Position numbers and translations under genes: made by a program. The notes under the pieces were generated by a model. It did not search any database and was not told the DNA's origin. It worked only from the letters and a program-made list of their open reading frames with translations. Positions 15,807 through 25,554 of a DNA stretch of 64,000 nt are shown here, one piece after another (positions within the stretch are counted from its first letter, which is position 1; the number at the start of each line of letters is the position of its first letter). The DNA is from DATBLE01 sp963734065 (lineage in GTDB: Bacteria > Actinomycetota > Thermoleophilia > Gaiellales > Gaiellaceae), in contig CAVTFN010000007.1 in the NCBI GenBank assembly GCA_963734065.1, forward strand, positions 62,001 to 126,000. The letters run 5' to 3'.

Positions 15807-16910
15807 ATGACGGCATTGATCATCGCTCTCGCCGCCGCAGTGGTGGGCGTCCTCGTCGTCCTCGTGGTCGGCCAGCGGCGCCGCGCGCTCGGCAGACCTC
15901 GGCGCGCGGACGGCGCCGACCAGCTCAAACAGGCCCAGCTCGAGCTCCGCTGGGCGCGGCAGCTCTCCGCGCTCTCGGAGACGCTCGACCTGGACGAGCT
16001 CCTCTCCCGCGTGCTCCAGGGCGCCGCGCAGCTGGCCAACGGCGACGCCTCCGCCGTCGCGCTGTGGGGGAAGGGTGAGCCGCCGATCGTGAAGGCGATG
16101 AACCTGACCTCCGACGAGGCGCTTCCGCTGCTCGGGAGCTGGCCGGCGGAGAGCCGCTCGCGGGCGCTCACCGTCCGGTACCGGTTCCCGGGCGAGACGA
16201 TCGCAGCCAACGCCGTCCAGCTCGGCGTGCTCCTGCCCCTCTCGTCCGAGCCCGGCTCGCCGACGGGGACGCTGGGAATCTTCTGGCGGCGTGCCGCGGA
16301 CGAGCCCGGCGACGAGACCCTCGCGACGCTCGAGGAGCTGGCCCTCGCGGCGGGCAGGGCGATCGAGAACGCCCGCCAGTTCCGCGAGCTCCACGAGCTG
16401 GCGGTTCGCGACCCGCTGACGGGGCTGCACAACCGGCGCTACTTCCACGAGACGCTCGCGCACGAGGTCAAGCGGGCGCACCGCTACGACCGCCGGCTCG
16501 CGATGCTCTTCTTCGACCTCGACGACTTCAAGGCGATCAACGAGGAGATCGGCCACCTCGGAGGGGACTCGGTCCTCGCCGAGGTCGCGCAGCGCCTGCG
16601 GCTCGTGGTCCGCGGAGCGGACATCCCCTGCCGGGTCGGAGGCGACGAGTTCGCCGTCATCCTCCCGGAGTCGTCGCTCGAGGACACCGACCTCTTCTTC
16701 CAGCGCCTCCAGCTGGCGATTCAGGGGCAGCCGATCGGCCGGATCCCCAGCCTGCAGATCTCGGCAGGGATGGCCGAGCTCCAGCGCGACGACGACGCGA
16801 CCTCGCTCTTTCGGCGGGTCGACCAGGCGCTGTACCGGGCGAAGCGCGCCGGCAAGGGTCGCGTCATGACCGCTGCCGACGAGCCGGAGGAGTCGAGCGG
16901 AACGACCTAG
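15807..16910 (+). CDS. Membrane-anchored GAF-GGDEF diguanylate cyclase
   Basis: A 367-residue protein predicted to make cyclic di-GMP from two GTP. An N-terminal transmembrane helix (MTALIIALAAAVVGVLVVLVV) is followed by a GAF-like sensor (about 45-195) and a GGDEF domain (about 200-355). The active-site loop is intact: G278, G279, D280, E281, F282. The inhibitory I-site RxxD lies at R269-D272, five residues before it, so product inhibition is expected. The opening motif DPLTGLHNRRYF is canonical. It stands alone between the rpoBC and str operons, and no effector is visible nearby. The signal sensed by the GAF domain is unknown. Confidence 0.9.
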   Translation: MTALIIALAAAVVGVLVVLVVGQRRRALGRPRRADGADQLKQAQLELRWARQLSALSETLDLDELLSRVLQGAAQLANGDASAVALWGKGEPPIVKAMNLTSDEALPLLGSWPAESRSRALTVRYRFPGETIAANAVQLGVLLPLSSEPGSPTGTLGIFWRRAADEPGDETLATLEELALAAGRAIENARQFRELHELAVRDPLTGLHNRRYFHETLAHEVKRAHRYDRRLAMLFFDLDDFKAINEEIGHLGGDSVLAEVAQRLRLVVRGADIPCRVGGDEFAVILPESSLEDTDLFFQRLQLAIQGQPIGRIPSLQISAGMAELQRDDDATSLFRRVDQALYRAKRAGKGRVMTAADEPEESSGTT

Positions 16911-17034
16911 GACATTCTGACGGATTCCCGAAGCGGGTTCGAGCCAGGTAGCTTCCTTGGTCCCCTCCGCGGAGAACTCGGCACCATGCGCCGACTCCCC
17001 TAGCAGCTCGAGTCGGACGAGTTGCTCTAGCTCG

Positions 17035-18087
17035 TCAGGGCGCCGGCACGGTGTGGCCGCCCGCATCGGGGGCAGGCACGGAACCGCTGCCGTCGGCCGG
17101 CTGGCCGGCGTCGCCGTGGTCTCCCGGCAGCTGTCCATCGTCGCCGACCAGCTGCTGGAGAGGATTCGCGGCCGCGGCCGCCTGCACGACCGGCGGCTCG
17201 GGCTTCTTCCCCTTCGGCGGCGTCGCGTCGGCCGAGGCCAGCTGCCGGGTCGCAGCGCTGGCCGCCGGGTTGGAAGGCTTGGACGTGGCGCCCGACGTCG
17301 AAGCGGACGGGGAGGGCAGCGTCACGTGCGGCCTGGGCTTCGTCGGCTTGGGGCGCGGCTTCGGCGTCGACGTCGGGGTCGAGCGCTGCTCAGGCGGCTG
17401 CGCAAGTCCCGAGGTGGGCACGGTCTTCGCCACCGGCGTCGGCTTGGAGGCCGGGGCCGTCCCACGGACCGGAATCGTCCGCGAGACGAGCTGCGTGTTG
17501 GTGGAGGTCGAGTACGAGGATCCCGGCGTCGAGCGGCCGGTGGGGACGACGTTCCGGACCACGGCATAGCCGGCGGACGGACGCGAGCGGCGCCCGACGA
17601 TCAGCTTCCGGGCGCGGACGTCGGGCGGACGCGTCGTCGCGAGCCGCACGGGGGCGCGGGCGGCCGGCCGCGCCCCCGGCGTGGAAGGCTTCGCAACCGG
17701 CGCCTTCGGGGCCGGCATCGCGGTGCCGACGGCGTCGGAGTGCGAGGGCTGGATCGCCGGCCGGGCAGCGAGATAGATCGCCGCCGCGGACCCGGCTGCG
17801 GCCAGGCCGACCCCGCCTGCGAGCGCCGCCTGGCTCGGCACCAGCAACATCGCTGCGAGCGCCGCCATGCCTTTCCGCGGAGCCGCCGGATTCGGGCCGA
17901 CCGGGCTCACCCACGGCTCGGCAGTCAGTGTCGGCAGGACGACCGGCGTCAGCGCCGCAGCGTCCAGGCCGCGCAGCAATGCCGCCTGCCGGGCGCACTC
18001 GATCGAGTCGAACGCCTCGTTCGACGGCGGGACCATCACCTTGAAGCGTCCGTCGAACGGCCGCCGGCAAACGGAGCACTCGGGCAT
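17035..18087 (-). CDS. Single-pass membrane protein with N-terminal cysteine knuckle and Pro/Thr-rich tail
   Basis: Not assigned to a named family. The 350-residue product starts with a short zinc-finger-like segment, C-x2-C (residues 4 and 7) with a further cysteine near residue 32, as in treble-clef knuckles. A hydrophobic segment follows around residues 75-110 (MAALAAMLLVPSQAALAGGV and on). The remainder is a long Pro/Thr/Ser/Lys-rich, low-complexity, probably extracellular region. ATG at 18087 has a candidate -10 TATACC on the reverse strand at 18101-18096, only 8 bases before it, suggesting a nearly leaderless mRNA. It diverges from rpsL. A cytoplasmic zinc knuckle joined to an external stalk hints at a sensor or anti-sigma-like role, but this is speculative. 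Confidence 0.6.
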   Translation of the reverse strand: MPECSVCRRPFDGRFKVMVPPSNEAFDSIECARQAALLRGLDAAALTPVVLPTLTAEPWVSPVGPNPAAPRKGMAALAAMLLVPSQAALAGGVGLAAAGSAAAIYLAARPAIQPSHSDAVGTAMPAPKAPVAKPSTPGARPAARAPVRLATTRPPDVRARKLIVGRRSRPSAGYAVVRNVVPTGRSTPGSSYSTSTNTQLVSRTIPVRGTAPASKPTPVAKTVPTSGLAQPPEQRSTPTSTPKPRPKPTKPRPHVTLPSPSASTSGATSKPSNPAASAATRQLASADATPPKGKKPEPPVVQAAAAANPLQQLVGDDGQLPGDHGDAGQPADGSGSVPAPDAGGHTVPAP

Positions 18088-18131
18088 CGCGGCCAGGTAT
18101 AGCCGGGCGGTCGGACGGTCCGGAGCCGCGT

Positions 18132-18161
18132 TTGACGTACCGCTCCGAACTTCGCTACCAT
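18132..18161 (+). promoter_or_regulatory. Promoter of the str-S10-spc-alpha run
   Basis: TTGACG (18132-18137), an 18-base spacer and TACCAT (18156-18161) form a good vegetative promoter, about 75 bases ahead of the rpsL start. It is the only strong promoter seen before the ribosomal gene run. Confidence 0.6.
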
Positions 18162-18240
18162 TCCGCCCCGGGTTGGCGGTGGCGTTGCCCCGCCGGCCTT
18201 TGTTGTGTGCACGCCCTGAAAGCCCTCTGGAGGAGTTCTC

Positions 18241-18612
18241 ATACCGACTGTCAACCAACTCGTGCGGAAAGGTCGCACCGCGCCGAAGGCGAAGGTGAAG
18301 ACCCCTGCCCTCCGCGGCGCGCCGCAGAAGCGGGGCGTCTGCACGCGCGTCTACACGACCACGCCGAAGAAGCCGAACTCCGCGCTGCGCAAGGTCGCGC
18401 GCGTCCGGCTGACCAACTCGATGGAAGTCGGTGCATACATTCCCGGCGAGGGGCACAACCTCCAGGAGCACTCGGTCGTGCTGATCCGCGGCGGCCGCGT
18501 CAAGGACCTCCCGGGTTTCCGCTACAAGGTGATCCGCGCCGCGCTCGACTCGTCGGGCGTCGCCGACCGCAAGCAGGGCCGCTCCAAGTACGGCGCCAAG
18601 CGGGGGAGCTGA
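18241..18612 (+). CDS. rpsL: 30S ribosomal protein S12, apparent ATA start
   Basis: S12 (123 residues) lies at the decoding centre. The conserved N-terminus PTVNQLVRKGR is encoded in frame from 18244 and is preceded by ATA at 18241, not by ATG/GTG/TTG. The Shine-Dalgarno GGAGGAG (18229-18235) is five bases before this ATA. The only other in-frame candidate is GTG at 18262, which would delete seven conserved residues and has no ribosome-binding site. An in-frame TGA at 18217 excludes an upstream start. PKKPNSALRK and KDLPG are wild type, so the streptomycin-resistance positions (lysines 43 and 88) look sensitive. Either this is a genuine AUA start or an error at one base. Confidence 0.93.
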   Translation: MPTVNQLVRKGRTAPKAKVKTPALRGAPQKRGVCTRVYTTTPKKPNSALRKVARVRLTNSMEVGAYIPGEGHNLQEHSVVLIRGGRVKDLPGFRYKVIRAALDSSGVADRKQGRSKYGAKRGS

Positions 18613-18614
18613 GC

Positions 18615-19085
18615 TTGCCCCGTCGTGCCGAGATCCAGATCCGTCCGCTGGACCCGGACCCGGTCTACAGCTCGCGCCTGGTCACCCAGCTGATCAACCG
18701 CGTGATGACCGCCGGCAAGCGGTCGACCGCCGAGCGCATCGTCTACGGCGCGCTCGACAAGGTCGGCGACCGCACCGGCAAGCCGCCGCTCGAGGTGCTC
18801 GAGCAGGCGGTGAAGACGGTCACCCCCGTGCTCGAGACCCGCAGCCGCCGCGTCGGCGGCGCGAACTACCAGGTTCCCGTCGAGGTGCCGCAGCGGCGCG
18901 CGCGCACACTCGCGATCCGCTACCTCGTCACGTACTCGCGCGAACGGCGCGAGAAGAGCATGGACGAGAAGCTCGCCGGCGAGATCCTGGACGCGATCCA
19001 GAACCAGGGTGGATCGTGGAAGCGCAAGGACGACATGTACCGGATGGCCCAGGCAAACAAGGCGTTCGCGCACTACCGGTGGTAG
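18615..19085 (+). CDS. rpsG: 30S ribosomal protein S7
   Basis: S7 (156 residues) nucleates assembly of the 30S head. The TTG at 18615 gives the expected MPRRAEIQIRPLDPDPVYSS, two bases after the rpsL stop, with GGGGGAG upstream. Conserved features include TQLINRVMTAGKRSTAERIV, RSRRVGGANYQVPVEV and the C-terminal MAQANKAFAHYRW. The frame stays open for more than 480 bases upstream of this start, but that part is the shadow of rpsL. Confidence 0.96.
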   Translation: MPRRAEIQIRPLDPDPVYSSRLVTQLINRVMTAGKRSTAERIVYGALDKVGDRTGKPPLEVLEQAVKTVTPVLETRSRRVGGANYQVPVEVPQRRARTLAIRYLVTYSRERREKSMDEKLAGEILDAIQNQGGSWKRKDDMYRMAQANKAFAHYRW

Positions 19086-19087
19086 CG

Positions 19088-21181
19088 ATGGCAACGGTGG
19101 AAAAGAACACGCGGGCCGGCCTCGAGCGCGTCCGCAACATCGGGATCATGGCCCACATCGACGCGGGGAAGACCACGACGACGGAGCGGATCCTCTACTA
19201 CACGGGCCGCACCCACAAGATGGGGGAGGTCCACGAGGGCGCCGCGACAATGGACTGGATGGCGCAGGAGCAGGAGCGCGGGATCACGATCACGTCGGCG
19301 GCGACGACGGCGTTCTGGCGCGACTTTCGAATCAACATCATCGATACGCCCGGGCACGTGGACTTTACGGTCGAGGTGGAGCGCAGCCTGCGCGTCCTCG
19401 ACGGTGCGATCGCCGTCTTCGACTCGGTCGCGGGCGTCGAGCCGCAGTCCGAGACGGTCTGGCGCCAGGCGGACAAGTACAAGGTGCCCCGGATCGCGTT
19501 CATCAACAAGATGGACCGGACGGGCGCGGACTTCTTCGCCTCCGTCCAGTCGATGGTCGACCGCCTCGGCGCGCACCCCGTCCCGGTACAGCTGCCGATC
19601 GGCCAGGAGGAGCACTTCCGCGGGGTCGTCGACCTCGTGGAGATGAAGGCGACCGTCTGGACCGACGACCTGGGCACGAACATGTCCGAGGAGGAGATCC
19701 CGGCCGAGCTCGCCGAGCAGGCGCACGAGTACCACCACCAGCTGATCGACGCTGTCGCCGACGACGACGACGAGCTGATGGAGACCTACCTCGGGGCCGA
19801 GGAGAAGGTCACGCCCGACATGCTCCGCCGCGCCCTGCGCAAGGCCACCCTGGACATCACCGTCACGCCGGTCCTCTGCGGCACGGCGTTCAAGAACAAG
19901 GGCATTCAGCCGCTCCTCGACGCGGTGATCGACTACCTGCCGAGCCCGCTCGACGTGCCGCCGGTCCACGGGATCGACCCGCGCACGGAGAACGAGCTCT
20001 CCCGCCGTCCCGAGCTCGACGAGCCGTTCGCCGCGCTCGCCTTCAAGGTCATGTCCGACCCCTACGTCGGGAAGCTCACATACATCCGCGTCTACTCCGG
20101 TCTGATGAAGCAGGGCGACCGGGTGCTGAACACGACCACCGGCAAGGGCGAGCGCGCCGGCCGCATCCTCCAGATGCACGCGAACCACCGCGAGGAGCGC
20201 GACGAGCTGGGCGCCGGCGAGATCGCCGCGATCGTCGGCCTGAAGGCGACGACGACCGGCGACACGCTCGCCGTCGACACGGCGCCGATCCGGCTCGAGT
20301 CGATGACGTTCCCGGACCCGGTGATCGCGGTCGCGATCGAGCCGAAGACGAAGGGCGATCAGGACAAGCTCGGCTCAGGCCTGCAGCGGCTGTCCGAGGA
20401 GGACCCGACCTTCCAGGTGCGCACCGACGAGGAGACCGGTCAGACGATCATCTCCGGGATGGGCGAGCTGCACCTGGAGATCATCGTCGACCGCCTCATG
20501 CGCGAGTTCAGCGTCGACGCCAACGTCGGGCGCCCGCAGGTTGCCTACCGCGAGACGGTCGGCCAATCCGTCCAGAAGATCGAGGGCAGGTTCGTCCGGC
20601 AGACCGGCGGCCGCGGCCAGTACGGCCACGCCGTGATCGACCTCGAGCCCGCCGAGCCGGGCGAAGGCTACGAGTTCATCGACAAGATCGTCGGTGGGAA
20701 GATCCCGCGCGAGTACATCTCCTCCGTCGACCTCGGGATCCAGGAGGCGATGGAGTCGGGCGTCCTCGCCGGATACCCGGTCGTCGACGTCCGAGTGAGG
20801 CTGGTCGACGGCTCGTTCCACGACGTCGACTCGAGCGAGATGGCGTTCAAGATCGCCGGCTCGATGGCGTTCAAGAACGCGATGCAGCGGGCCAAGCCCA
20901 AGCTGCTCGAGCCCGTGATGGCGGTCGAGGTCGTGACCCCGGACGACTACCTCGGCGACGTGATGGGAGATCTGAACTCCCGCCGCGGGCGGGTCGAGGG
21001 CCTCGAGCCGCGGGGCAATGCTCAAGCGATCAGGGCGAAGGTCCCGCTCGCCACCATGTTCGGCTACGCCACCGACCTGCGCTCGACGACGCAGGGGCGG
21101 GCCACGTTCACCATGCAGTTCGATCGGTACGAGGAAGTCCCTCAGTCGATCGCGGGCGAGATCGTCGCCGCCCAGACCTAA
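19088..21181 (+). CDS. fusA: Elongation factor G
   Basis: A 697-residue translocation GTPase. The G motifs AHIDAGKTTTT, the switch region RGITI, DTPGHVDF and NKMD are present. They are followed by the domain II-V signatures, including GMGELHLEIIVDRL and the domain IV segment with YRETVGQSVQK. ATG at 19088 lies two bases after the rpsG stop. An in-frame upstream start at 19016 would overlap rpsG and lacks homology. The length is normal, and this is the only EF-G in the window. Confidence 0.98.
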   Translation: MATVEKNTRAGLERVRNIGIMAHIDAGKTTTTERILYYTGRTHKMGEVHEGAATMDWMAQEQERGITITSAATTAFWRDFRINIIDTPGHVDFTVEVERSLRVLDGAIAVFDSVAGVEPQSETVWRQADKYKVPRIAFINKMDRTGADFFASVQSMVDRLGAHPVPVQLPIGQEEHFRGVVDLVEMKATVWTDDLGTNMSEEEIPAELAEQAHEYHHQLIDAVADDDDELMETYLGAEEKVTPDMLRRALRKATLDITVTPVLCGTAFKNKGIQPLLDAVIDYLPSPLDVPPVHGIDPRTENELSRRPELDEPFAALAFKVMSDPYVGKLTYIRVYSGLMKQGDRVLNTTTGKGERAGRILQMHANHREERDELGAGEIAAIVGLKATTTGDTLAVDTAPIRLESMTFPDPVIAVAIEPKTKGDQDKLGSGLQRLSEEDPTFQVRTDEETGQTIISGMGELHLEIIVDRLMREFSVDANVGRPQVAYRETVGQSVQKIEGRFVRQTGGRGQYGHAVIDLEPAEPGEGYEFIDKIVGGKIPREYISSVDLGIQEAMESGVLAGYPVVDVRVRLVDGSFHDVDSSEMAFKIAGSMAFKNAMQRAKPKLLEPVMAVEVVTPDDYLGDVMGDLNSRRGRVEGLEPRGNAQAIRAKVPLATMFGYATDLRSTTQGRATFTMQFDRYEEVPQSIAGEIVAAQT

Positions 21182-21199
21182 AGGAGACCGGAGGAAGGA

Positions 21200-22390
<1,191 letters not shown>

Positions 22391-22414
22391 GCATCGGGAG
22401 GAGGGAAGGGGCAC

Positions 22415-22723
22415 GTGCCACAGCAGAAGATCCGCATCCGGCTCAAGGGCTACGACCACAAGCAGGTCGACAAGTCCGCGCGCGACATCGTCGAGACGGC
22501 GGAGCGCTCCGGGGCGACGATCACCGGGCCCGTGCCCCTGCCCACCGAGAAGAACGTGTACTGCGTGATCCGCAGCCCGTTCAAGGACAAGGACTCGCGG
22601 GAGCACTTCGAGGTGCGCACGCACAAGCGGCTCATCGACATCCATTCGCCGACGCCGAAGACGGTCGACTCGCTGATGCGGCTCGACCTCCCGGCCGGCG
22701 TCGACATCGAGATCAAACTCTAG
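22415..22723 (+). CDS. rpsJ: 30S ribosomal protein S10
   Basis: S10 (102 residues) is a 30S head protein and, as NusE, a partner of NusB in antitermination. It starts at GTG 22415 (MPQQKIRIRLKGYDHK) and ends with LDLPAGVDIEIKL, both conserved. It opens the S10 block directly behind tuf without a visible new promoter, so the str and S10 genes are probably co-transcribed. Length is normal. Confidence 0.97.
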   Translation: MPQQKIRIRLKGYDHKQVDKSARDIVETAERSGATITGPVPLPTEKNVYCVIRSPFKDKDSREHFEVRTHKRLIDIHSPTPKTVDSLMRLDLPAGVDIEIKL

Positions 22724-22725
22724 AA

Positions 22726-23367
22726 ATGAAAGGGATCATCGGCAGAAAGCTCGGCATGACGCAGCTCTTCGACGAGGAGAGCGGCGTGGTGACGCCTGTG
22801 ACCGTGATCGAGGCCGGTCCGTGCCCGGTGGTCCAGGTGAAGACGGTCGAGACCGACGGCTACGAGGCCGTGCAGCTCGCGTTCGAGCCGGTCGCCGAGC
22901 GGAAGATCTCGAAGGCAGAGCTCGGCCACCTGAAGAAGGCCGGGTTCGAAGGGCATCGCCATCTGGTCGAGTTCCGCGGCGCCAGCGAGGCGGTCGTGGG
23001 CGAGCCGGTCACGGTCGAGGTCTTCCAGCCGGGAGACTCGATCAAGGTCGCCGGGATCGGGATCGGTAAGGGCTTCGCCGGGACGATCAAGCGGCACCGC
23101 TTCCACCGCGGGCCGAAGTCGCACGGCTCGCACAACGTCCGCAAGCCCGGCTCGATCGGCGCCTCGGCGACGCCCTCGCGTGTTTTCAAGGGGATCAAGA
23201 TGGCCGGACGCCTCGGCGGAAAGCGCGTCACCCAGGTCGGCCTGAAGGTGCACGAGATCGACACCGAGAACAACCTGCTGCTCGTCAAGGGCGCCGTCCC
23301 GGGGCCGAAGAACGGCATCGTCGAGATCAGGGAGGAGAGGGCCCATGCCGGCCGCCAGCACCACTAA
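22726..23367 (+). CDS. rplC: 50S ribosomal protein L3
   Basis: L3 (213 residues) helps build the peptidyl transferase region. The N-terminus MKGIIGRKLGMTQLFDE and the basic loop HRGPKSHGSHNVRKPGSIG are diagnostic. ATG at 22726 is two bases after the rpsJ stop; the frame remains open far upstream only as a shadow of tuf and fusA. The last 23 bases overlap the start of rplD in another frame, an overlap longer than the usual 1-4 bases of this operon. Confidence 0.96.
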   Translation: MKGIIGRKLGMTQLFDEESGVVTPVTVIEAGPCPVVQVKTVETDGYEAVQLAFEPVAERKISKAELGHLKKAGFEGHRHLVEFRGASEAVVGEPVTVEVFQPGDSIKVAGIGIGKGFAGTIKRHRFHRGPKSHGSHNVRKPGSIGASATPSRVFKGIKMAGRLGGKRVTQVGLKVHEIDTENNLLLVKGAVPGPKNGIVEIREERAHAGRQHH

Positions 23368-24079
23368 GTCCGGCTCCGCTGACGAGCGGAGCTCGACGGC
23401 GCGCACGAAGACCGAGCCCAAAGCTCCTCTCCTCGATTCCGCGGGCAAGTCGACCAAGCAGGTCGCGCTCGCCGGCGACGTCTTCGGCGCCGAGGTGAAG
23501 CCGCACCTGGTCCACGAGACAATCCGCGCCGAGCTCAACGCGCTGCGCGCCGGCACCCGCGGAGCCAAGAGCCGCGGGCTCGTCTCCGGCGGCCGCTCCA
23601 AGCCGTGGCGCCAGAAGGGCACCGGCCGGGCCCGCGCCGGCACGACGCGCGCGCCGCACTGGACCGGCGGCGGGGTCGCCTTCCCGCCGTCGATGCGCTC
23701 CTTCGAGGTCAAGGTCAACCGCAAGGCGAGGCGCGCCGCTCTGCGCGGGGCGCTGTCCGCCCACGCGCAGGCCGGAACGCTCGGCCTGGTCGACGGGAGC
23801 AAGTTCGACGAGCCCAGCACGAAGACGGCCGCCGGGCTGGTGGAGGCATGGGCCCAGGAGCGTCCGCTTGTGGTCGTCGTCTCCGACGACGACGTGAACC
23901 TCGGGCTCTCGTTCAGGAACCTGGAGAAGGTGGCGGTTGTTTCGCCGTCCGAGCTCGACGTCGCCGCCGTCGTCTGGGCCCGCTCCCTGCTCGTGTCGCA
24001 GGCGGCGCTCGACGGAGTGCTCGCGCGTGCCGGCGCCGGCAACGGGAACCCGGCTGCGGAAGAGGAGGAATCGGCATGA
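23345..24079 (+). CDS. rplD: 50S ribosomal protein L4
   Basis: L4 (244 residues) lines the exit tunnel and in some bacteria represses the S10 operon. The extended loop is recognised by SGGRSKPWRQKGTGRARAG and HWTGGGVAFPP. An N-terminal extension of about 25 residues rich in S/T/K/E comes before the core (PLLDSAGKST), and there is a short acidic C-terminus (NPAAEEEESA). ATG at 23345 overlaps rplC by 23 bases; a start inside the core would remove the overlap but no better codon is seen. ATGA overlap with rplW. Confidence 0.94.
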   Translation: MPAASTTKSGSADERSSTARTKTEPKAPLLDSAGKSTKQVALAGDVFGAEVKPHLVHETIRAELNALRAGTRGAKSRGLVSGGRSKPWRQKGTGRARAGTTRAPHWTGGGVAFPPSMRSFEVKVNRKARRAALRGALSAHAQAGTLGLVDGSKFDEPSTKTAAGLVEAWAQERPLVVVVSDDDVNLGLSFRNLEKVAVVSPSELDVAAVVWARSLLVSQAALDGVLARAGAGNGNPAAEEEESA

Positions 24080-24372
24080 GCCTCACCGCTCGTCAGGTCA
24101 TCATCGCGCCGGTCGTCTCCGAGAAGAGCTACAGCCTGATCGAGGCCAAGAAGTACGCGTTCAGGGTTCACCCCGACGCGCACAAGACGCAGATCCGCCA
24201 GGCCGTCGAGGAGCTGTTCGAGGTCCGCGTGCTTGCGGTCAACGTCTCGAAGGTTCAGCCGAAGCCCAAGCGCCGCGGCGTGCACAAGGGGACGAAGCAG
24301 GGTTGGAAGAAGGCGATCATCAAGGTGCACAAGGACGACGAGATCCAGGTCTTTGCCGGAGCACAGGTATGA
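24076..24372 (+). CDS. rplW: 50S ribosomal protein L23
   Basis: L23 (98 residues) sits at the tunnel exit and binds trigger factor and SRP. It begins MSLTARQVIIAPVVSEKSY and contains the typical basic loop (KPKRRGVHKGTKQGWKKAI). ATG at 24076 overlaps the rplD stop (ATGA), with GGAGGAA upstream. Immediately after the stop lies a hairpin and a 55-base gap, one of the few gaps in this operon. Confidence 0.96.
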   Translation: MSLTARQVIIAPVVSEKSYSLIEAKKYAFRVHPDAHKTQIRQAVEELFEVRVLAVNVSKVQPKPKRRGVHKGTKQGWKKAIIKVHKDDEIQVFAGAQV

Positions 24373-24399
24373 CCCCGAAAATGCTGCGCATTTCCGGGG
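24373..24399 (+). promoter_or_regulatory. Intercistronic hairpin between rplW and rplB
   Basis: CCCCGAAAATGC and GCATTTCCGGGG pair in a 12-position stem with one A-C mismatch and a TGC loop, starting at the base after the rplW stop. It resembles in design the hairpin after rpsH (30555-30580). Possible roles are attenuation, RNA processing or ribosomal-protein binding. Confidence 0.55.
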
Positions 24400-24427
24400 T
24401 GGGAAACCCTCACGAGGTGGCTAGCTA

Positions 24428-25270
24428 GTGGCACTCAAGAAATACAAGCCGACGAGCCCTGGACGCAGGTTCATGAGCGTGTCTTCCTTCGAGGAGATCA
24501 CGAAGACCGAGCCGGAGCGTTCGCTGACCGCTCCGATCAAGAAGACCGGCGGACGCAATGTCAACGGCCGCATCACGACGCGGCACCAGGGCGGCGGGCA
24601 CAAGCGCCGGTACCGGATCATCGACTTCAAGCGCCGGAAGGACGGCGTGCCGGCGAAGGTGGCCGCGATCGAGTACGACCCGAACCGGTCGGCCCGGATC
24701 GCGCTGCTCCACTACGCCGACGGCGAGAAGGCGTACATCCTCGCGCCCGCGCGGCTCGAGGTCGGATCGATGGTCGAGTCGGGGCCCGGCGCGGACATCC
24801 GCCCCGGCAACGCGCTGCCGCTCGAGAACATCCCGACCGGCACGATGGTGCACAACGTCGAGCTGAAGCCCGGCCGCGGCGGCCAGATGGCCCGCAGTGC
24901 CGGCTCGGGGATCCAGCTGGTCGCGAAGGACGACGGCTACGGCGTGCTCCGCCTCCCCTCGGGCGAGATGCGGCGCGTGCCGCTAACCTGTCGGGCCACC
25001 GTCGGCCAGGTCGGGAACGTCGACCACGAGAACCAGTCCGGGGGCAAGGCCGGCCGGAGCCGCTGGCGCGGGAAGCGCCCGTCGGTGCGCGGCTCGGCGA
25101 TGAACCCCGTCGACCACCCACACGGCGGCGGCGAGGGCAAGTCGAAGGGCGGTCGCCACCCGGTCACGCCCTGGGGCGTGCCGACGCTGGGCAAGCGGAC
25201 CCGACGCAAGCACAAGGAATCCGACAAGTTGATCGTCCGCGGCCGCCGCCGCGGGAAGGAGAAGCGTTGA
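24428..25270 (+). CDS. rplB: 50S ribosomal protein L2
   Basis: L2 (280 residues) is needed for subunit joining and peptidyl transferase assembly. Key features are NGRITTRHQGGGHKRRYR and the C-terminal MNPVDHPHGGGEGK, with the functionally important histidine in VDHPHGG. GTG at 24428 gives MALKKYKPTSPGRR. The C-terminus overlaps the TTG start of rpsS. Length is normal. Confidence 0.98.
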   Translation: MALKKYKPTSPGRRFMSVSSFEEITKTEPERSLTAPIKKTGGRNVNGRITTRHQGGGHKRRYRIIDFKRRKDGVPAKVAAIEYDPNRSARIALLHYADGEKAYILAPARLEVGSMVESGPGADIRPGNALPLENIPTGTMVHNVELKPGRGGQMARSAGSGIQLVAKDDGYGVLRLPSGEMRRVPLTCRATVGQVGNVDHENQSGGKAGRSRWRGKRPSVRGSAMNPVDHPHGGGEGKSKGGRHPVTPWGVPTLGKRTRRKHKESDKLIVRGRRRGKEKR

Positions 25271-25551
25271 GCAGGAGCTCGAAGAAGGGGCCGTTCGTCG
25301 AAGAGCGGCTGATGAAGAGGATCGAGGAGATGAACACCTCCGGGAGCAAGCGGATGATCCGCACCTGGTCCCGCACCTCGACGATCTTCCCCGAGATGGT
25401 CGGCCACACGATCGCGGTCCACGACGGCCGCAAGCACGTGCCCGTGTTCGTGTCCGAGCAGATGGTCGGGCACAAGCTCGGCGAGTTCGCGCCCACGCGG
25501 ATGTTCCGTGGCCATGCCGGTGACCGGCAGACGCAGGTGAAGCGAGGCTAG
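25267..25551 (+). CDS. rpsS: 30S ribosomal protein S19
   Basis: S19 (94 residues) forms part of the 30S head with S13. MSRSSKKGPFVEERL at the start and TIAVHDGRKHVPVFV are family hallmarks. The TTG at 25267 overlaps the rplB stop (TTGA). rplV begins three bases after its stop. Length is normal. Confidence 0.97.
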   Translation: MSRSSKKGPFVEERLMKRIEEMNTSGSKRMIRTWSRTSTIFPEMVGHTIAVHDGRKHVPVFVSEQMVGHKLGEFAPTRMFRGHAGDRQTQVKRG

Positions 25552-25554
25552 CGA

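Noticed and set aside
18262..18612. S12 beginning at GTG 18262
   Set aside because: It would remove seven conserved residues that are encoded in frame upstream, and there is no ribosome-binding site.
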